From positions 1 to 34,698 of the IMG/VR virus record IMGVR_UViG_3300007609_000054: a stretch of DNA of 34,698 nt. One strand, given 5' to 3'. Positions 20,841 through 28,043 of this stretch are shown one piece after another. Position numbers and translations under genes: made by a program. The DNA comes from a virus. The first letter of the stretch is position 1, and each line of letters opens with the position of its first letter. The notes below the pieces were generated by a model. The model was not told the origin of the DNA. It saw only the letters and a list, made by a program, of their open reading frames with translations, and did no database searches.

Positions 20841-20869
20841 ATTGTAACATAAGGGGTTTTCGTAAGCAA
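20841..20869 (-). promoter_or_regulatory. Sigma70-type promoter for the clamp operon
   Basis: The minus strand reads TTGCTT-N17-TACAAT, followed by AGGAGGA and the ATG at 20822. The -35 box is imperfect. Confidence 0.5.
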
Positions 20870-20876
20870 CTGATTT

Positions 20877-21119
20877 TTATGACCATTCTATCTTGAAGAG
20901 TATTGCCTTCTCTTCATCATTAATCCGTTCTACTTTCCACGCATATACAAGTGCATCTCCATCAAACACCCAACTTGGTACCAATACCACATCAATGTTA
21001 TATTCCGATGACATCCATACTATAAAATGTTGTCGATTTGAGCTAATGTTTTTATGGTAATAACTACTGGCATTTTGTACGGCGTTGTGCAGTTTCCAGT
21101 CAGAAGTCAAATAAGTCAT
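20877..21119 (-). CDS. Small protein, distant member of the LFK-AWG paralogue family
   Basis: 80 aa from the ATG at 21119, which overlaps the polymerase end by 20 nt. The C-terminus (INDEEKAILFKIEWS) matches the EEDA-LFK-AWG ending of 8243-8485 and 7950-8246. The preceding FIVWMSSEYNIDVVLVPSW resembles their I-F-W segment. It has no known function. Its placement between polymerase and clamp may be accidental. Confidence 0.6.
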   Translation of the reverse strand: MTYLTSDWKLHNAVQNASSYYHKNISSNRQHFIVWMSSEYNIDVVLVPSWVFDGDALVYAWKVERINDEEKAILFKIEWS

Positions 21120-23766
21120 CGAAAGTCGTCTTTGCTTCAGCTCTGGTAAGATCCCAGTCAAGGGTACCAAGCAGGTTGTTGAGCTTCTTGGTTACGATTT
21201 TGTCTTCCATCTCTTCATGGGCAAAGGGCAAGTCCTTGTACCATTGTGGAATACGCTTTTCGTCCGTGGGAATCGCAATGCTGGTCATGTTCATTGGATT
21301 CTTCTTGAGCGTACACACGATGGTCTTCATGCCATCCACAATCTCCATGCTGTAGTTGTCATTATACATGTCGCGCAGACGGTTATAGTTGATAGCTGCC
21401 ATGACGTGTCCAACCCCACACTTGCCAGTCTTACGCCACTGGGCAGTGTATTTGGTCAGATTGTTCACACGCTTGGGAGTGCCTTTCTCCCAGGGCGGCA
21501 TGTCACGAAATTGCTGTCGGAATTCCTTGATACGGTCAATAACGGATTCTTCACTGGCACCTTCAAGTGTTGTGAGCAAGATTTCCTTGAGGAAGTCTTG
21601 CATGTATTCAGGCGTATCCGAACGTTTGATTTCCAAGCCCATGACTTTGAGCTTGCCGGTTTTGTCACCCACATCCATGCGGGTGCCTTCGTCGTCTACA
21701 ACCAAGATGCCGTAGCGTTTTTTACTGATAAACAGGCCCTTCTGTCCCACGGTCTCACGTGACGATGCAATGATCCGTCCGTAACGCTCTGGACAGTTGT
21801 GCGCTCTCCACATGTAGCTGGGATATGTCTCATTGACCTGTTCACCAATAGCATCGTAAAGCTCAATGATGGTATCCTTGTCCCACTTGAATTCACCGCT
21901 GGCAATCTGGTCAGCAAACACAGGATAGGCACTAAAATATACGGAGTCAGTATCACCGTAGATGATGCTTTTGCCCACATGATCATACTCGCCCGTGAGC
22001 GCTTCATTGGTTGCCGCAGCCATATGACGTGCAATGGTACGTCCAGTTAGTGTGGTACTCTGTCCTAACCGCTGGTCAAAGAAGCGGCAGTGTGGGTTGA
22101 GTAGTGCGCCGTACAGGCTGTTAAGGTTGATCTTCTTCACCAGCTGACGCTTGTCCCAGAAAGCAAACTCAGCCTTCTTTTCTGAGTCTCCTTTGAACTC
22201 ACGTGCCTTGGCCTGCATTTCCTTTCTCTCAGCATACCAACGCTCAAGCAGGCTGGGCACAACACCCTGCTTCTCAAATGTGAAGATCGTGCCGTTGCTA
22301 GTAATACACCATGGCTTCCCGCGGTTAAAGATCAAGTCGTAGATTTCAGCGCCGCTGGCACTGAACTGCGCGCCATCCTCGAAGTCAATCCACAGGTCGA
22401 TCTCACGGTCCTGGTTCATGACCAGTTCGTATTCACGGCAGGCAAACTTGCCTTCCCAATACTTAGCGATTGGATTTTCCTTGTAGCGCTTGACGTACTC
22501 TTCAATCTCAGGATCAGTAAGACTGTGCCGCACCTGACCAATAATAGTCTCAGTGCTCATGTTGCAGGCACGGAGGATTGACGGATACAGACTGTTCAAG
22601 TCCATGCTGCCGACCCAATCATGCATACCCTTGATTGGATTTGCAACATATGCACCCGCCGCCTGTGTATGTTCTTGACCTCTTGTCTTGTCTGGCACAA
22701 TCAAACCCAGGCGATGTGCTTCGTTCACAATGGCCTGTTCTGTCTGTGCCACAGCGCCCATGGTAGTCTGTAGCAACACGGTATTGGAATGTGCTAGCAG
22801 GTTGGCTTGGTCAATATACTGTAGCTTGTCATCCAGCTTGCGCAGGAGGTCTGTGTCTTGGATGTTGTACTCGATGAACTTGCGGAAGTCATTGTTGTAG
22901 AGTTGGTCCAGTGTGCCTTCGTAGTCGATTTTCTTTTCACCCAGTTCATGCTCTGTAATAGCATCAAGGCTGTAGCTGTGCATCACATGATAGGTGTACT
23001 TCATGTAGAGTTGCATGTAGTCAAGGTGAACACGTCCAACCAAATCGTAGGTTTCAGCTTCTTTGCCGTAGTTCTCATAGGTGCGCTTCTTGGGCTGTTG
23101 TCCCCAGAGGCACAGCTTACGCGCATAGTCTTTGCCAAGCACACGATTGATACGGTTGACAAGATATGGAATATCGAAGCCCTCACTGTTCCAGCCACTG
23201 AGTACGTCGACGTCGTCGACAAGTTCGATAAAGGTCTTGAGCAGTTCTTCCTCACTGTCCATGAGGAACACGTCAGTATCAAAGCTATCGCAGATCTCTT
23301 GTGCTTCAGCTTCACTCATTCCCTTAGGCTTGATCACGAGACAAACGGTCTTGTTGAGCCAGTTGAGGTGCACACCGATTGCTGTAACAGCATTGAACGG
23401 ATCTTCAGGCGGAGCGAACCCCAGTGCCTTGTTGAAATCGACCTCAATATCGAAAAAGCCGATATGCAGCTCTGGTACTTGTGCATCTAGATAGTGATCC
23501 GCAAGACAGCGAAACACGACGTTCATGTCGCTCTCAAATAGCCGCTTTCCTGCTAGAGCTTTTTTCTCTTTAGCGAATGCTTTGCCGCTAGTTGTCTGGA
23601 ATCGTGTGAGGGTATCACCAAAGATGCTGGTGAACTTGCCTTTGGGGTCAGGATAGTAGAGAACGTAGCGGGCAGGATATTGCGTGTGAACACGCTCGCC
23701 CTTTTCGTTACGTTCAACTACAAAGATTGTGTCACGACTTTTGTCGTGAAGGGCGTCAACGTACAG
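21100..23766 (-). CDS. 43: Family-B DNA polymerase, T4 gp43 type, apparent CTG start
   Basis: 888 aa from a CTG at 23766, close to T4 gp43 (898). Exonuclease motifs: Exo I DIE (D106, E108), Exo II GWNSEGFD (N193, D198), Exo III YNIQD (Y300, D304). Polymerase motifs: DLNSLYPS at 389-396, KINLNSLYG at 545-553, YGDTDS at 603-608. The first ATG (23526) would remove 80 conserved-looking N-terminal residues (YVDALHDKSRDTIFVVERN, YPARYVLYYPDPKGKFTSIF). That segment is open back to a TAA that ends the preceding gene in the same frame. The only start-like codon in it is CTG, with GGAG 7 nt upstream. Sequence error of an ATG cannot be excluded. Confidence 0.93.
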   Translation of the reverse strand: MYVDALHDKSRDTIFVVERNEKGERVHTQYPARYVLYYPDPKGKFTSIFGDTLTRFQTTSGKAFAKEKKALAGKRLFESDMNVVFRCLADHYLDAQVPELHIGFFDIEVDFNKALGFAPPEDPFNAVTAIGVHLNWLNKTVCLVIKPKGMSEAEAQEICDSFDTDVFLMDSEEELLKTFIELVDDVDVLSGWNSEGFDIPYLVNRINRVLGKDYARKLCLWGQQPKKRTYENYGKEAETYDLVGRVHLDYMQLYMKYTYHVMHSYSLDAITEHELGEKKIDYEGTLDQLYNNDFRKFIEYNIQDTDLLRKLDDKLQYIDQANLLAHSNTVLLQTTMGAVAQTEQAIVNEAHRLGLIVPDKTRGQEHTQAAGAYVANPIKGMHDWVGSMDLNSLYPSILRACNMSTETIIGQVRHSLTDPEIEEYVKRYKENPIAKYWEGKFACREYELVMNQDREIDLWIDFEDGAQFSASGAEIYDLIFNRGKPWCITSNGTIFTFEKQGVVPSLLERWYAERKEMQAKAREFKGDSEKKAEFAFWDKRQLVKKINLNSLYGALLNPHCRFFDQRLGQSTTLTGRTIARHMAAATNEALTGEYDHVGKSIIYGDTDSVYFSAYPVFADQIASGEFKWDKDTIIELYDAIGEQVNETYPSYMWRAHNCPERYGRIIASSRETVGQKGLFISKKRYGILVVDDEGTRMDVGDKTGKLKVMGLEIKRSDTPEYMQDFLKEILLTTLEGASEESVIDRIKEFRQQFRDMPPWEKGTPKRVNNLTKYTAQWRKTGKCGVGHVMAAINYNRLRDMYNDNYSMEIVDGMKTIVCTLKKNPMNMTSIAIPTDEKRIPQWYKDLPFAHEEMEDKIVTKKLNNLLGTLDWDLTRAEAKTTFDDLFDF

Positions 23767-23781
23767 GGTTCTTCTCCAGGG

Positions 23782-24039
23782 TTATAGGTTTTGAGTCATC
23801 AAATACATGACGGTGTGTTCCATCTCGTCGATGCAGATGACTTCGTGATGATATTTATCCCAGTTCGGACGGTATGAACGGTTTTCCGCTCCAACTTGTT
23901 CAAGCCGAAGCTTCTTGGGCATAAGCTTGGTGACACGACAGACAATCAGGCTTGTTTTACTGTTAGGAGCGGCCACGATACTGCCTAGGCGGATTTCTTG
24001 CCCGATCTTGTCAAAAACAACTTGTTCTTCTTTGGTCAT
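23782..24039 (-). CDS. Hypothetical small beta protein, 85 aa
   Basis: Starts MTKEEQVVFDKIGQEIRLGS. The ATG at 24039 overlaps the previous stop as ATGA, which decides the start. A run of short strands (LGSIVAAPN, TSLIVCRVTKLM, KKLRLEQVG) suggests an SH3-like barrel and resembles its neighbour at 24036-24281. Its TAA is in frame with and directly ahead of the polymerase. The function is unknown. Confidence 0.65.
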   Translation of the reverse strand: MTKEEQVVFDKIGQEIRLGSIVAAPNSKTSLIVCRVTKLMPKKLRLEQVGAENRSYRPNWDKYHHEVICIDEMEHTVMYLMTQNL

Positions 24040-24281
24040 TTTTCTGATTCTAGCTTTCGCATTGTGTATTCTTCCTGTGAAAACTTCACACAACGACTGG
24101 GTTTAGTGCTATGCTCTTGACCTTCGATATCGATGAAATCAAAACCGCCTGGCCAGGAATGAGATGTTACAATTCTACTGATGCAGCCATAGTGTAATGC
24201 ACCACCATTGCTCGGATCGATTGGAACGTAAATTACCCAATCACCTACAGCAAGGCGACATCCAAATTTATCAGTAATCAC
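24036..24281 (-). CDS. Hypothetical small beta protein, 81 aa, GTG start
   Basis: The likely start is GTG at 24281, overlapping the dsbA-like gene by 11 nt; an upstream TTG would overlap much more. The pattern DKFGCRLAVGDWVIYVPID, then GCISRIV and SRCVKF, suggests an SH3-like barrel and parallels the downstream gene (D-x-G-----G--V). The function is unknown. Confidence 0.55.
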   Translation of the reverse strand: MITDKFGCRLAVGDWVIYVPIDPSNGGALHYGCISRIVTSHSWPGGFDFIDIEGQEHSTKPSRCVKFSQEEYTMRKLESEK

Positions 24282-24528
24282 GGCCCACTGCAACCAGGAT
24301 GTCTTCAAGCTCTTCCATGGCTTCGCGCTTGTTTTCAAGGTCAGCTTTGTAAGCGGTACGGATAGCTTTGTTGAGTACGGCTGGCTTGAGATCCATCTCT
24401 TCAGCGATTGCTTTGACGGTGTCTTTTAGGCCGTCTTTGAGTGTGTCGACCTCGTTATGGACCTGAATGCCCTCTGTAACGATCTCTTTGAGTTTACGGA
24501 TTTCTGCTTCGGAAAAAGTCCTGCTCAC
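24271..24528 (-). CDS. dsbA: DsbA-like dsDNA-binding protein
   Basis: 85 aa, similar in length to T4 DsbA (89). In T4 this protein binds double-stranded DNA near late promoters. The pattern fits: an N-terminal helix, VDTLKDGLKDTVKAIAEEM, a turn, then LNKAIRTAYKADL and an acidic C-terminal helix. The start is GTG at 24528 with GGAG 7 nt upstream. The mRNA leader holds a 10-bp hairpin. The identification rests on pattern and could be a related small DNA-binding protein instead. Confidence 0.65.
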   Translation of the reverse strand: MSRTFSEAEIRKLKEIVTEGIQVHNEVDTLKDGLKDTVKAIAEEMDLKPAVLNKAIRTAYKADLENKREAMEELEDILVAVGRDY

Positions 24529-24551
24529 TGTTATTCTCCATTATATGTGAA

Positions 24552-24577
24552 AGGCAGCACAATCTCTTGCACTGCCT
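24552..24577 (-). promoter_or_regulatory. 5'-terminal mRNA hairpin in the dsbA leader
   Basis: The minus-strand RNA can form a 10-bp stem (AGGCAGUGCA pairing with UGUGCUGCCU, including two G-U pairs) with a 6-nt loop. It would start within a few nt of the predicted transcription start. Such a hairpin could protect the mRNA from 5' decay. Confidence 0.5.
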
Positions 24578-24581
24578 AATC

Positions 24582-24610
24582 AATGTAATGGATTTCTTCT
24601 ATGATGTCAA
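24582..24610 (-). promoter_or_regulatory. Sigma70-type promoter for the dsbA-polymerase operon
   Basis: The minus strand reads TTGACA-N17-TACATT, 54 nt upstream of the GTG at 24528. It may drive dsbA, two small genes and the polymerase. Confidence 0.7.
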
Positions 24611-24628
24611 GCGTTTATTGGCGTGTTT

Positions 24629-25030
24629 TTACGCTGCAAACCGAGCGTTACGCTCAGCAATCCGTGCTTCACGAGCATCAACCAGCCGCTGGTCAATCAC
24701 CAGCTTCCAGCGTCCGCCAACCTTCTTGACCTTGCCAACAACATTGTTGTCCCAGAAGGCATCAGTCATCGTTGCCTGCCCGCTCCAGATTGCAACGTCA
24801 GCTTCGCCATACCGAGCCAGTTGTGCGTTGTCCTTGGCGTTCGTTACGTAGATGTAACCGCATTCACGGAGGTCAGCCGCCGTGTTTTCGCTCCGCGTCA
24901 GGAACGCATCCCAGCGCCCCGTGTTCTCAGCAAAGAAACCAGGAGCCTTGCCCCAAAAGTTGCTGAACAAAACGTTTGCGCCATCAACCGTCTTGACGCG
25001 CTTGCTGATTCCCCGGTAATAAATTCCCAT
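24629..25030 (-). CDS. Hypothetical early protein, 133 aa
   Basis: Unknown function. Begins MGIYYRGISKRVKTVDGANV and ends in an Arg/Ala-rich helix (DAREARIAERNARFAA). The middle (LARYGEADVAIWSG) is beta-like. It is monocistronic behind early promoter copy 4 at 25063-25091, with an AAGGAAC Shine-Dalgarno. Some host-takeover function is possible from promoter type alone. Confidence 0.7.
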   Translation of the reverse strand: MGIYYRGISKRVKTVDGANVLFSNFWGKAPGFFAENTGRWDAFLTRSENTAADLRECGYIYVTNAKDNAQLARYGEADVAIWSGQATMTDAFWDNNVVGKVKKVGGRWKLVIDQRLVDAREARIAERNARFAA

Positions 25031-25062
25031 GTCGTGTTCCTTTCTGTGTTGCTTACAGTCTT

Positions 25063-25091
25063 AATATAGCAAAGTGTCTTGGTGATGTCAA
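25063..25091 (-). promoter_or_regulatory. Early sigma70-type promoter, repeated module copy 4
   Basis: The minus strand reads TTGACA-N17-TATATT with the ACCAAGAC spacer element. The upstream GTTCTGGTTTCTG block and the leader GTAAGCAACACAGAAAGGAA are shared with copy 5. Confidence 0.85.
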
Positions 25092-25114
25092 GCAGAAACC
25101 AGAACTTTTTTTAT

Positions 25115-25555
25115 TCAAGACCGGCGCAGCTCATCAATGGGGAAAGTATCCCAGAGATATGGGGTTTCAGGGGACTCAAGATCAGCTTGAACAGATCTGA
25201 TTTTCTGCAAAATTGCAGGTTGCAGACAATCACTGAACATGTAATGGCGATAGCTTTCACCACGAATATTCCAGTCAAAATCTTCAGTGTCACGATAATC
25301 CTGTTCGTAACGAATAATGTCGTCGGCGGTAATGTCCCAGGGACCAGAATCATTGATTAGATAGAACCAACGTTCGCGGTCAATTACAACATGAACGTAG
25401 AAGTTGACATTGACATCAAGCGTATAATCGCTCACTGATAGCCGATATGAAAGAAAAATTGGCATATCAGAAACCAAATTGTGACGTTTTTGCCAAACAT
25501 CATGTGCCAATTCGGTAACTGCGTGGCTGGCGCGGGCTTCATCTTCAAATCGCAT
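25115..25555 (-). CDS. Hypothetical early protein, 146 aa
   Basis: Unknown function. Acidic N-terminus (MRFEDEARASHAVTELAHDV), then beta-rich (LSYRLSVSDYTLDVNVNFYV), Tyr/Asp-rich middle and a helical end. It stands alone between early promoter copies 5 (driving it) and 4. No catalytic motif is seen. Confidence 0.7.
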   Translation of the reverse strand: MRFEDEARASHAVTELAHDVWQKRHNLVSDMPIFLSYRLSVSDYTLDVNVNFYVHVVIDRERWFYLINDSGPWDITADDIIRYEQDYRDTEDFDWNIRGESYRHYMFSDCLQPAILQKIRSVQADLESPETPYLWDTFPIDELRRS

Positions 25556-25589
25556 TTGTCGTGTTCCTTTCTGTGTTGCTTACAGTCTT

Positions 25590-25618
25590 AATATAGCAAA
25601 GTGTCTTGGTGATGTCAA
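25590..25618 (-). promoter_or_regulatory. Early sigma70-type promoter, repeated module copy 5
   Basis: The minus strand reads TTGACA-N17-TATATT, nearly identical to copy 4 over about 75 nt. The -35 box overlaps the stop codon of the upstream gene, and the upstream block is coding for that gene's last residues. Confidence 0.85.
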
Positions 25619-25959
25619 CCAGAAACCAGAACTTTTTTCACTTTTCCGATGATTTCTTGGCGGTGGGAGGTTTCGCAGTAACCGGTCAATACTGGCATCT
25701 CAGTCTCCATCCACTGGAAGAGTGTGGCAAGAACCGCAAGCCCTGCCATATGTGTTGCATTGTAATCAGAACCAGCAGCACTGCGGTCTGCCATGCTGTG
25801 AAACGATGCGCCAACACCGTCAACAGCGGGGCGGAGAACCTCGCTATAGAACACCACACGCTCGGCGAGGGTGGCATTGGGGTTAACCACGGCGAAGTAT
25901 TCCTGCACCGTGACGTCGTAAATTTCTGCCATGAAGGCGTGGTGTCGAACTGTGATCAT
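25615..25959 (-). CDS. Hypothetical early protein, 114 aa
   Basis: Unknown, mostly helical (QEYFAVVNPNATLAERVVFY, MAGLAVLATLFQWMETEM). Its ATG overlaps the previous stop (ATGA), making it the last gene of the four-gene early operon that starts at 26657. Its last residues are encoded by the upstream block of promoter copy 5. No membrane segment is convincing. Confidence 0.65.
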   Translation of the reverse strand: MITVRHHAFMAEIYDVTVQEYFAVVNPNATLAERVVFYSEVLRPAVDGVGASFHSMADRSAAGSDYNATHMAGLAVLATLFQWMETEMPVLTGYCETSHRQEIIGKVKKVLVSG

Positions 25960-26237
25960 TTTTTCATCTCAAAAAGAATGTTGATGTAAGATTGCAGGAA
26001 TTCTTCCCACATCACGAGCGGCGCGATCTCCTTGAACATACGCTGCATTGCCCACACAGGCCATTCATGTTCAATAGCGATCTCGGCCGCGGCACGAGTA
26101 GCACTTCGGGCTTCACGCGCTTCGCTGGGACGCTCAGCAGCGTTGTGATAGCTGGCAATGCCAAGTTCATTTGCAAACTCCTGATAACCAGGCAGTGGGC
26201 ATTCAGAGGTTGCGGGCCAAGGACGGACGGGTTTCAT
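25956..26237 (-). CDS. Hypothetical early protein, 93 aa
   Basis: Unknown helical protein (MKPVRPWPATSECPLPGYQE...), with Ala/Glu/Arg-rich helices in the middle. I chose the ATG at 26237, which has GGAG 6 nt upstream, over in-frame ATGs at 26249 and 26252 inside the previous gene. The stop overlaps the next start. The function is unknown. Confidence 0.65.
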   Translation of the reverse strand: MKPVRPWPATSECPLPGYQEFANELGIASYHNAAERPSEAREARSATRAAAEIAIEHEWPVWAMQRMFKEIAPLVMWEEFLQSYINILFEMKK

Positions 26238-26238
26238 A

Positions 26239-26394
26239 TCAGTCTCCATCACAAACGGTTATTGCAGCAACCGGACCAGACGCACCAAGAAACAGTCCGG
26301 CGGTGCCGCACCGCTGCACGGTGAAAACCATGCTACCGATTCCTGCTACAAGGAACAGGAAACCAAGAGCAAAAAACCAACGGGGAATATCCAT
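26239..26394 (-). CDS. Small membrane protein, 51 aa
   Basis: Reading the minus strand from the ATG at 26394 gives MDIPRWFFALGFLFLVAGIG and continues to a TGA at 26239. One strongly hydrophobic segment (about residues 6-24) and a second weaker one (LFLGASGPVAAITV) suggest an inner-membrane peptide. The ATG overlaps the previous stop as TAATG, and the stop lies just before the next start. The position fills an otherwise empty gap in a coupled operon. The function is unknown. Confidence 0.65.
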   Translation of the reverse strand: MDIPRWFFALGFLFLVAGIGSMVFTVQRCGTAGLFLGASGPVAAITVCDGD

Positions 26395-26657
26395 TACACT
26401 GCCTCCACTTTGGTGATACGGCCGTCAAACTCCATGAACAGGGTCTGGAACGGCGCGACGATTTCAGTGCGCTCACCTGCAGGGAACACAGTGTCCTTGA
26501 GGACCTCGACAACGTAGCCGGCAAAGCCGTATTCTGCGAGGAAGCCTTTTTCGGTGACGCGGCCAACAACATAGCGCTCTTCGCGGCCAGGGAACGGTTC
26601 AAAGTCGTAGCACCTGATGATGTCACCAACTTCTGCGACTGCTTCAAATTTTTGCAT
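26394..26657 (-). CDS. Hypothetical small beta protein, 87 aa
   Basis: A beta-barrel-like pattern: VGDIIRCYDFEPFPGREERY, VVGRVTEKG, FAGYVVEVLKD, then TEIVAPFQ and EFDGRITKV. It is the first gene of a four-gene early operon, with an AAGGAGATAG Shine-Dalgarno and promoter copy 6. The function is unknown. Confidence 0.7.
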   Translation of the reverse strand: MQKFEAVAEVGDIIRCYDFEPFPGREERYVVGRVTEKGFLAEYGFAGYVVEVLKDTVFPAGERTEIVAPFQTLFMEFDGRITKVEAV

Positions 26658-26682
26658 GTCTATCTCCTTTGCTTACAATACC

Positions 26683-26711
26683 AATATAAGCGATGTGTCT
26701 TGGTTTGTCAA
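26683..26711 (-). promoter_or_regulatory. Early sigma70-type promoter, repeated module copy 6
   Basis: The minus strand reads TTGACA-N17-TATATT with ACCAAGAC in the spacer and the leader GTAAGCAAAGGAGATAG. It drives the operon 26657 to 25615. The -35 box overlaps the stop of 26708-27178. Confidence 0.85.
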
Positions 26712-27178
26712 CCGAATTCTAGCTTAAGAAGGGTATAAACTTCAGGATCTATGTTGTTTTCCTCTGCCCAAACCTCAAAGCTACTATAGATTCGGCCATT
26801 ATACCACCATTGATATTGGGTGTGGTCATCTATAACCACAGTGGATGCAGGTCCATCAGCACGATGCATATGGTTGTATTTGATCCATTTTTCCGAGGTT
26901 GGGGTAATCAGTGCCGGACCTCGCACACGATGCATCTGCCCACCCAAAAAGTAGTTTTCAATACCTTTGTCTTTGTTGATAACCGCAGGCCCAAGATGTT
27001 CAGGACGGTGCAACTGGTCTTGGTGATACCAGCGCAGTTCTTCACCATGATTGATAATCATGGCTGGCTGGTCGTCAACGCTCTGTCGTAGACCATTGTA
27101 ATGCGTTTCAACCACATGGTTGCCGTCTTCATTGGTTACGATGACTTCGAGGTCAGAGAGTGATGGTGCAAGTGGCAT
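26708..27178 (-). CDS. Repeat protein with MORN/YwqK-like GPA-HR units, 156 aa
   Basis: About four units of 20-25 residues repeat a pattern of a GPA-type motif, a short strand pair ending in Tyr or Trp, then a HR motif: QPAMIINHGEELRWYHQDQL, LGPAVINKDKGIENYFLGGQ-MHR, RGPALITPTSEKWIKYNHMH, DGPASTVVIDDHTQYQWWYN. These resemble MORN/YwqK-type repeats. The C-terminus ends in a helix (YTLLKLEFG). A sigma70 promoter ends 5 nt before the ATG, so the message may be leaderless. It probably binds something; the function is unknown. Confidence 0.75.
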   Translation of the reverse strand: MPLAPSLSDLEVIVTNEDGNHVVETHYNGLRQSVDDQPAMIINHGEELRWYHQDQLHRPEHLGPAVINKDKGIENYFLGGQMHRVRGPALITPTSEKWIKYNHMHRADGPASTVVIDDHTQYQWWYNGRIYSSFEVWAEENNIDPEVYTLLKLEFG

Positions 27179-27183
27179 GCCTT

Positions 27184-27212
27184 ATATTACGACACGCCAC
27201 TTAGTTTGTCAA
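27184..27212 (-). promoter_or_regulatory. Sigma70-type promoter abutting the ATG at 27178
   Basis: The minus strand reads TTGACA-N17-TAATAT, then AAGGC and the ATG. With usual spacing, transcription would begin at or next to the A of the ATG. Confidence 0.6.
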
Positions 27213-28003
27213 ACGCGACGTAAATAGCTGGCGTGTACCCAACCATCGGTTCCAATACGCGCCCATGATCCTGAACGTGCTTCGACTTCAACCTTGTCAC
27301 CACGATTGAGTGTGCCAATAACCTCAAAACGTGTTCCTGGTCCGCCACGCACATTGAGGCGGCTTGCTGTAACCTCGAAATGTTCAGTGTCGTCACCTCG
27401 GTCACTGCCAAGGTATTGCTTCATGCGTTTCATTGGAAAAGCAGGACCTGGGTCCGTTTTCCATCCGCGGGTGTCGATTTCTTCGTGACTTACAACGTCG
27501 ATGATTGGATATGTGTCGATAAGTTCATGTGTAAGATTTGCAACAGCATCAAGTTGCTCTGGTGTATAATTTGGCCAGAAGAATGTTCCCGATCCAACTG
27601 TCGGGTGTGGCATCTCAACCATCCCGTGTGGAAAATCTCTCGAAGTTCGTCTGTTTCCGTAAGCATCTTGATAAAGATCTGTTCCAATTCTACGAAGCCA
27701 ACCAATGTTGACAATCTCAATGCCGATTGAATGATTGTTTAGGCCTGAAAAGCCCATGTAGCTTGATGGTCCAGCATGCCATGCACGAACATTGAATGGA
27801 ACTAACTGTGTGATGGTTCCGTCAAGATCGACGACAACATGTGCGGACACACGGCTACCGCGCCGCGTCAAAATATTGACTGCTGATTCTGCTGTATAAC
27901 CAGCTGTATAGTGCTGTACAATAAACCTAGGCGTGATTTGTCCACCAACATTTGGTGATTGAATAAAATCTGCACCTTCTAGGCGGTGATTTCTGATAGT
28001 CAT
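27209..28003 (-). CDS. N-acetylmuramoyl-L-alanine amidase with SH3 domain (endolysin-like)
   Basis: 264 aa from the second of two adjacent ATGs (28003), with AGGGA upstream. Residues about 20-200 form an Amidase_2 domain: FIVQHYTAGYT with zinc ligand His31, VSAHVVVDLDGTITQLV, RAWHAGPS, IGIEIVN, VVSHEEIDTRGWKTDPGPAF with the distal His and Asp. Residues about 208-264 are a bacterial SH3 domain (ASRLNVRGGPG, GTLNRGDKVEVEA, GWVHASYLRRV). It should cleave peptidoglycan for lysis or entry. A GATAAATA late-promoter-like box at 28032-28039 precedes it, consistent with late expression. Confidence 0.9.
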   Translation of the reverse strand: MTIRNHRLEGADFIQSPNVGGQITPRFIVQHYTAGYTAESAVNILTRRGSRVSAHVVVDLDGTITQLVPFNVRAWHAGPSSYMGFSGLNNHSIGIEIVNIGWLRRIGTDLYQDAYGNRRTSRDFPHGMVEMPHPTVGSGTFFWPNYTPEQLDAVANLTHELIDTYPIIDVVSHEEIDTRGWKTDPGPAFPMKRMKQYLGSDRGDDTEHFEVTASRLNVRGGPGTRFEVIGTLNRGDKVEVEARSGSWARIGTDGWVHASYLRRV

Positions 28004-28013
28004 CATTGTTCCC

Positions 28014-28043
28014 TTCAGATAAATGCGTAGATATTTATCTGAA
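28014..28043 (-). promoter_or_regulatory. 11-bp inverted repeat with late-promoter-like GATAAATA
   Basis: Perfect arms TTCAGATAAAT/ATTTATCTGAA flank an 8-nt loop. The repeat includes the stop of the sulfotransferase gene. The minus-strand GATAAATA at 28032-28039 lies about 28 nt before the amidase ATG and resembles a T4 late box. It may act as both gene end and late promoter. Confidence 0.5.
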
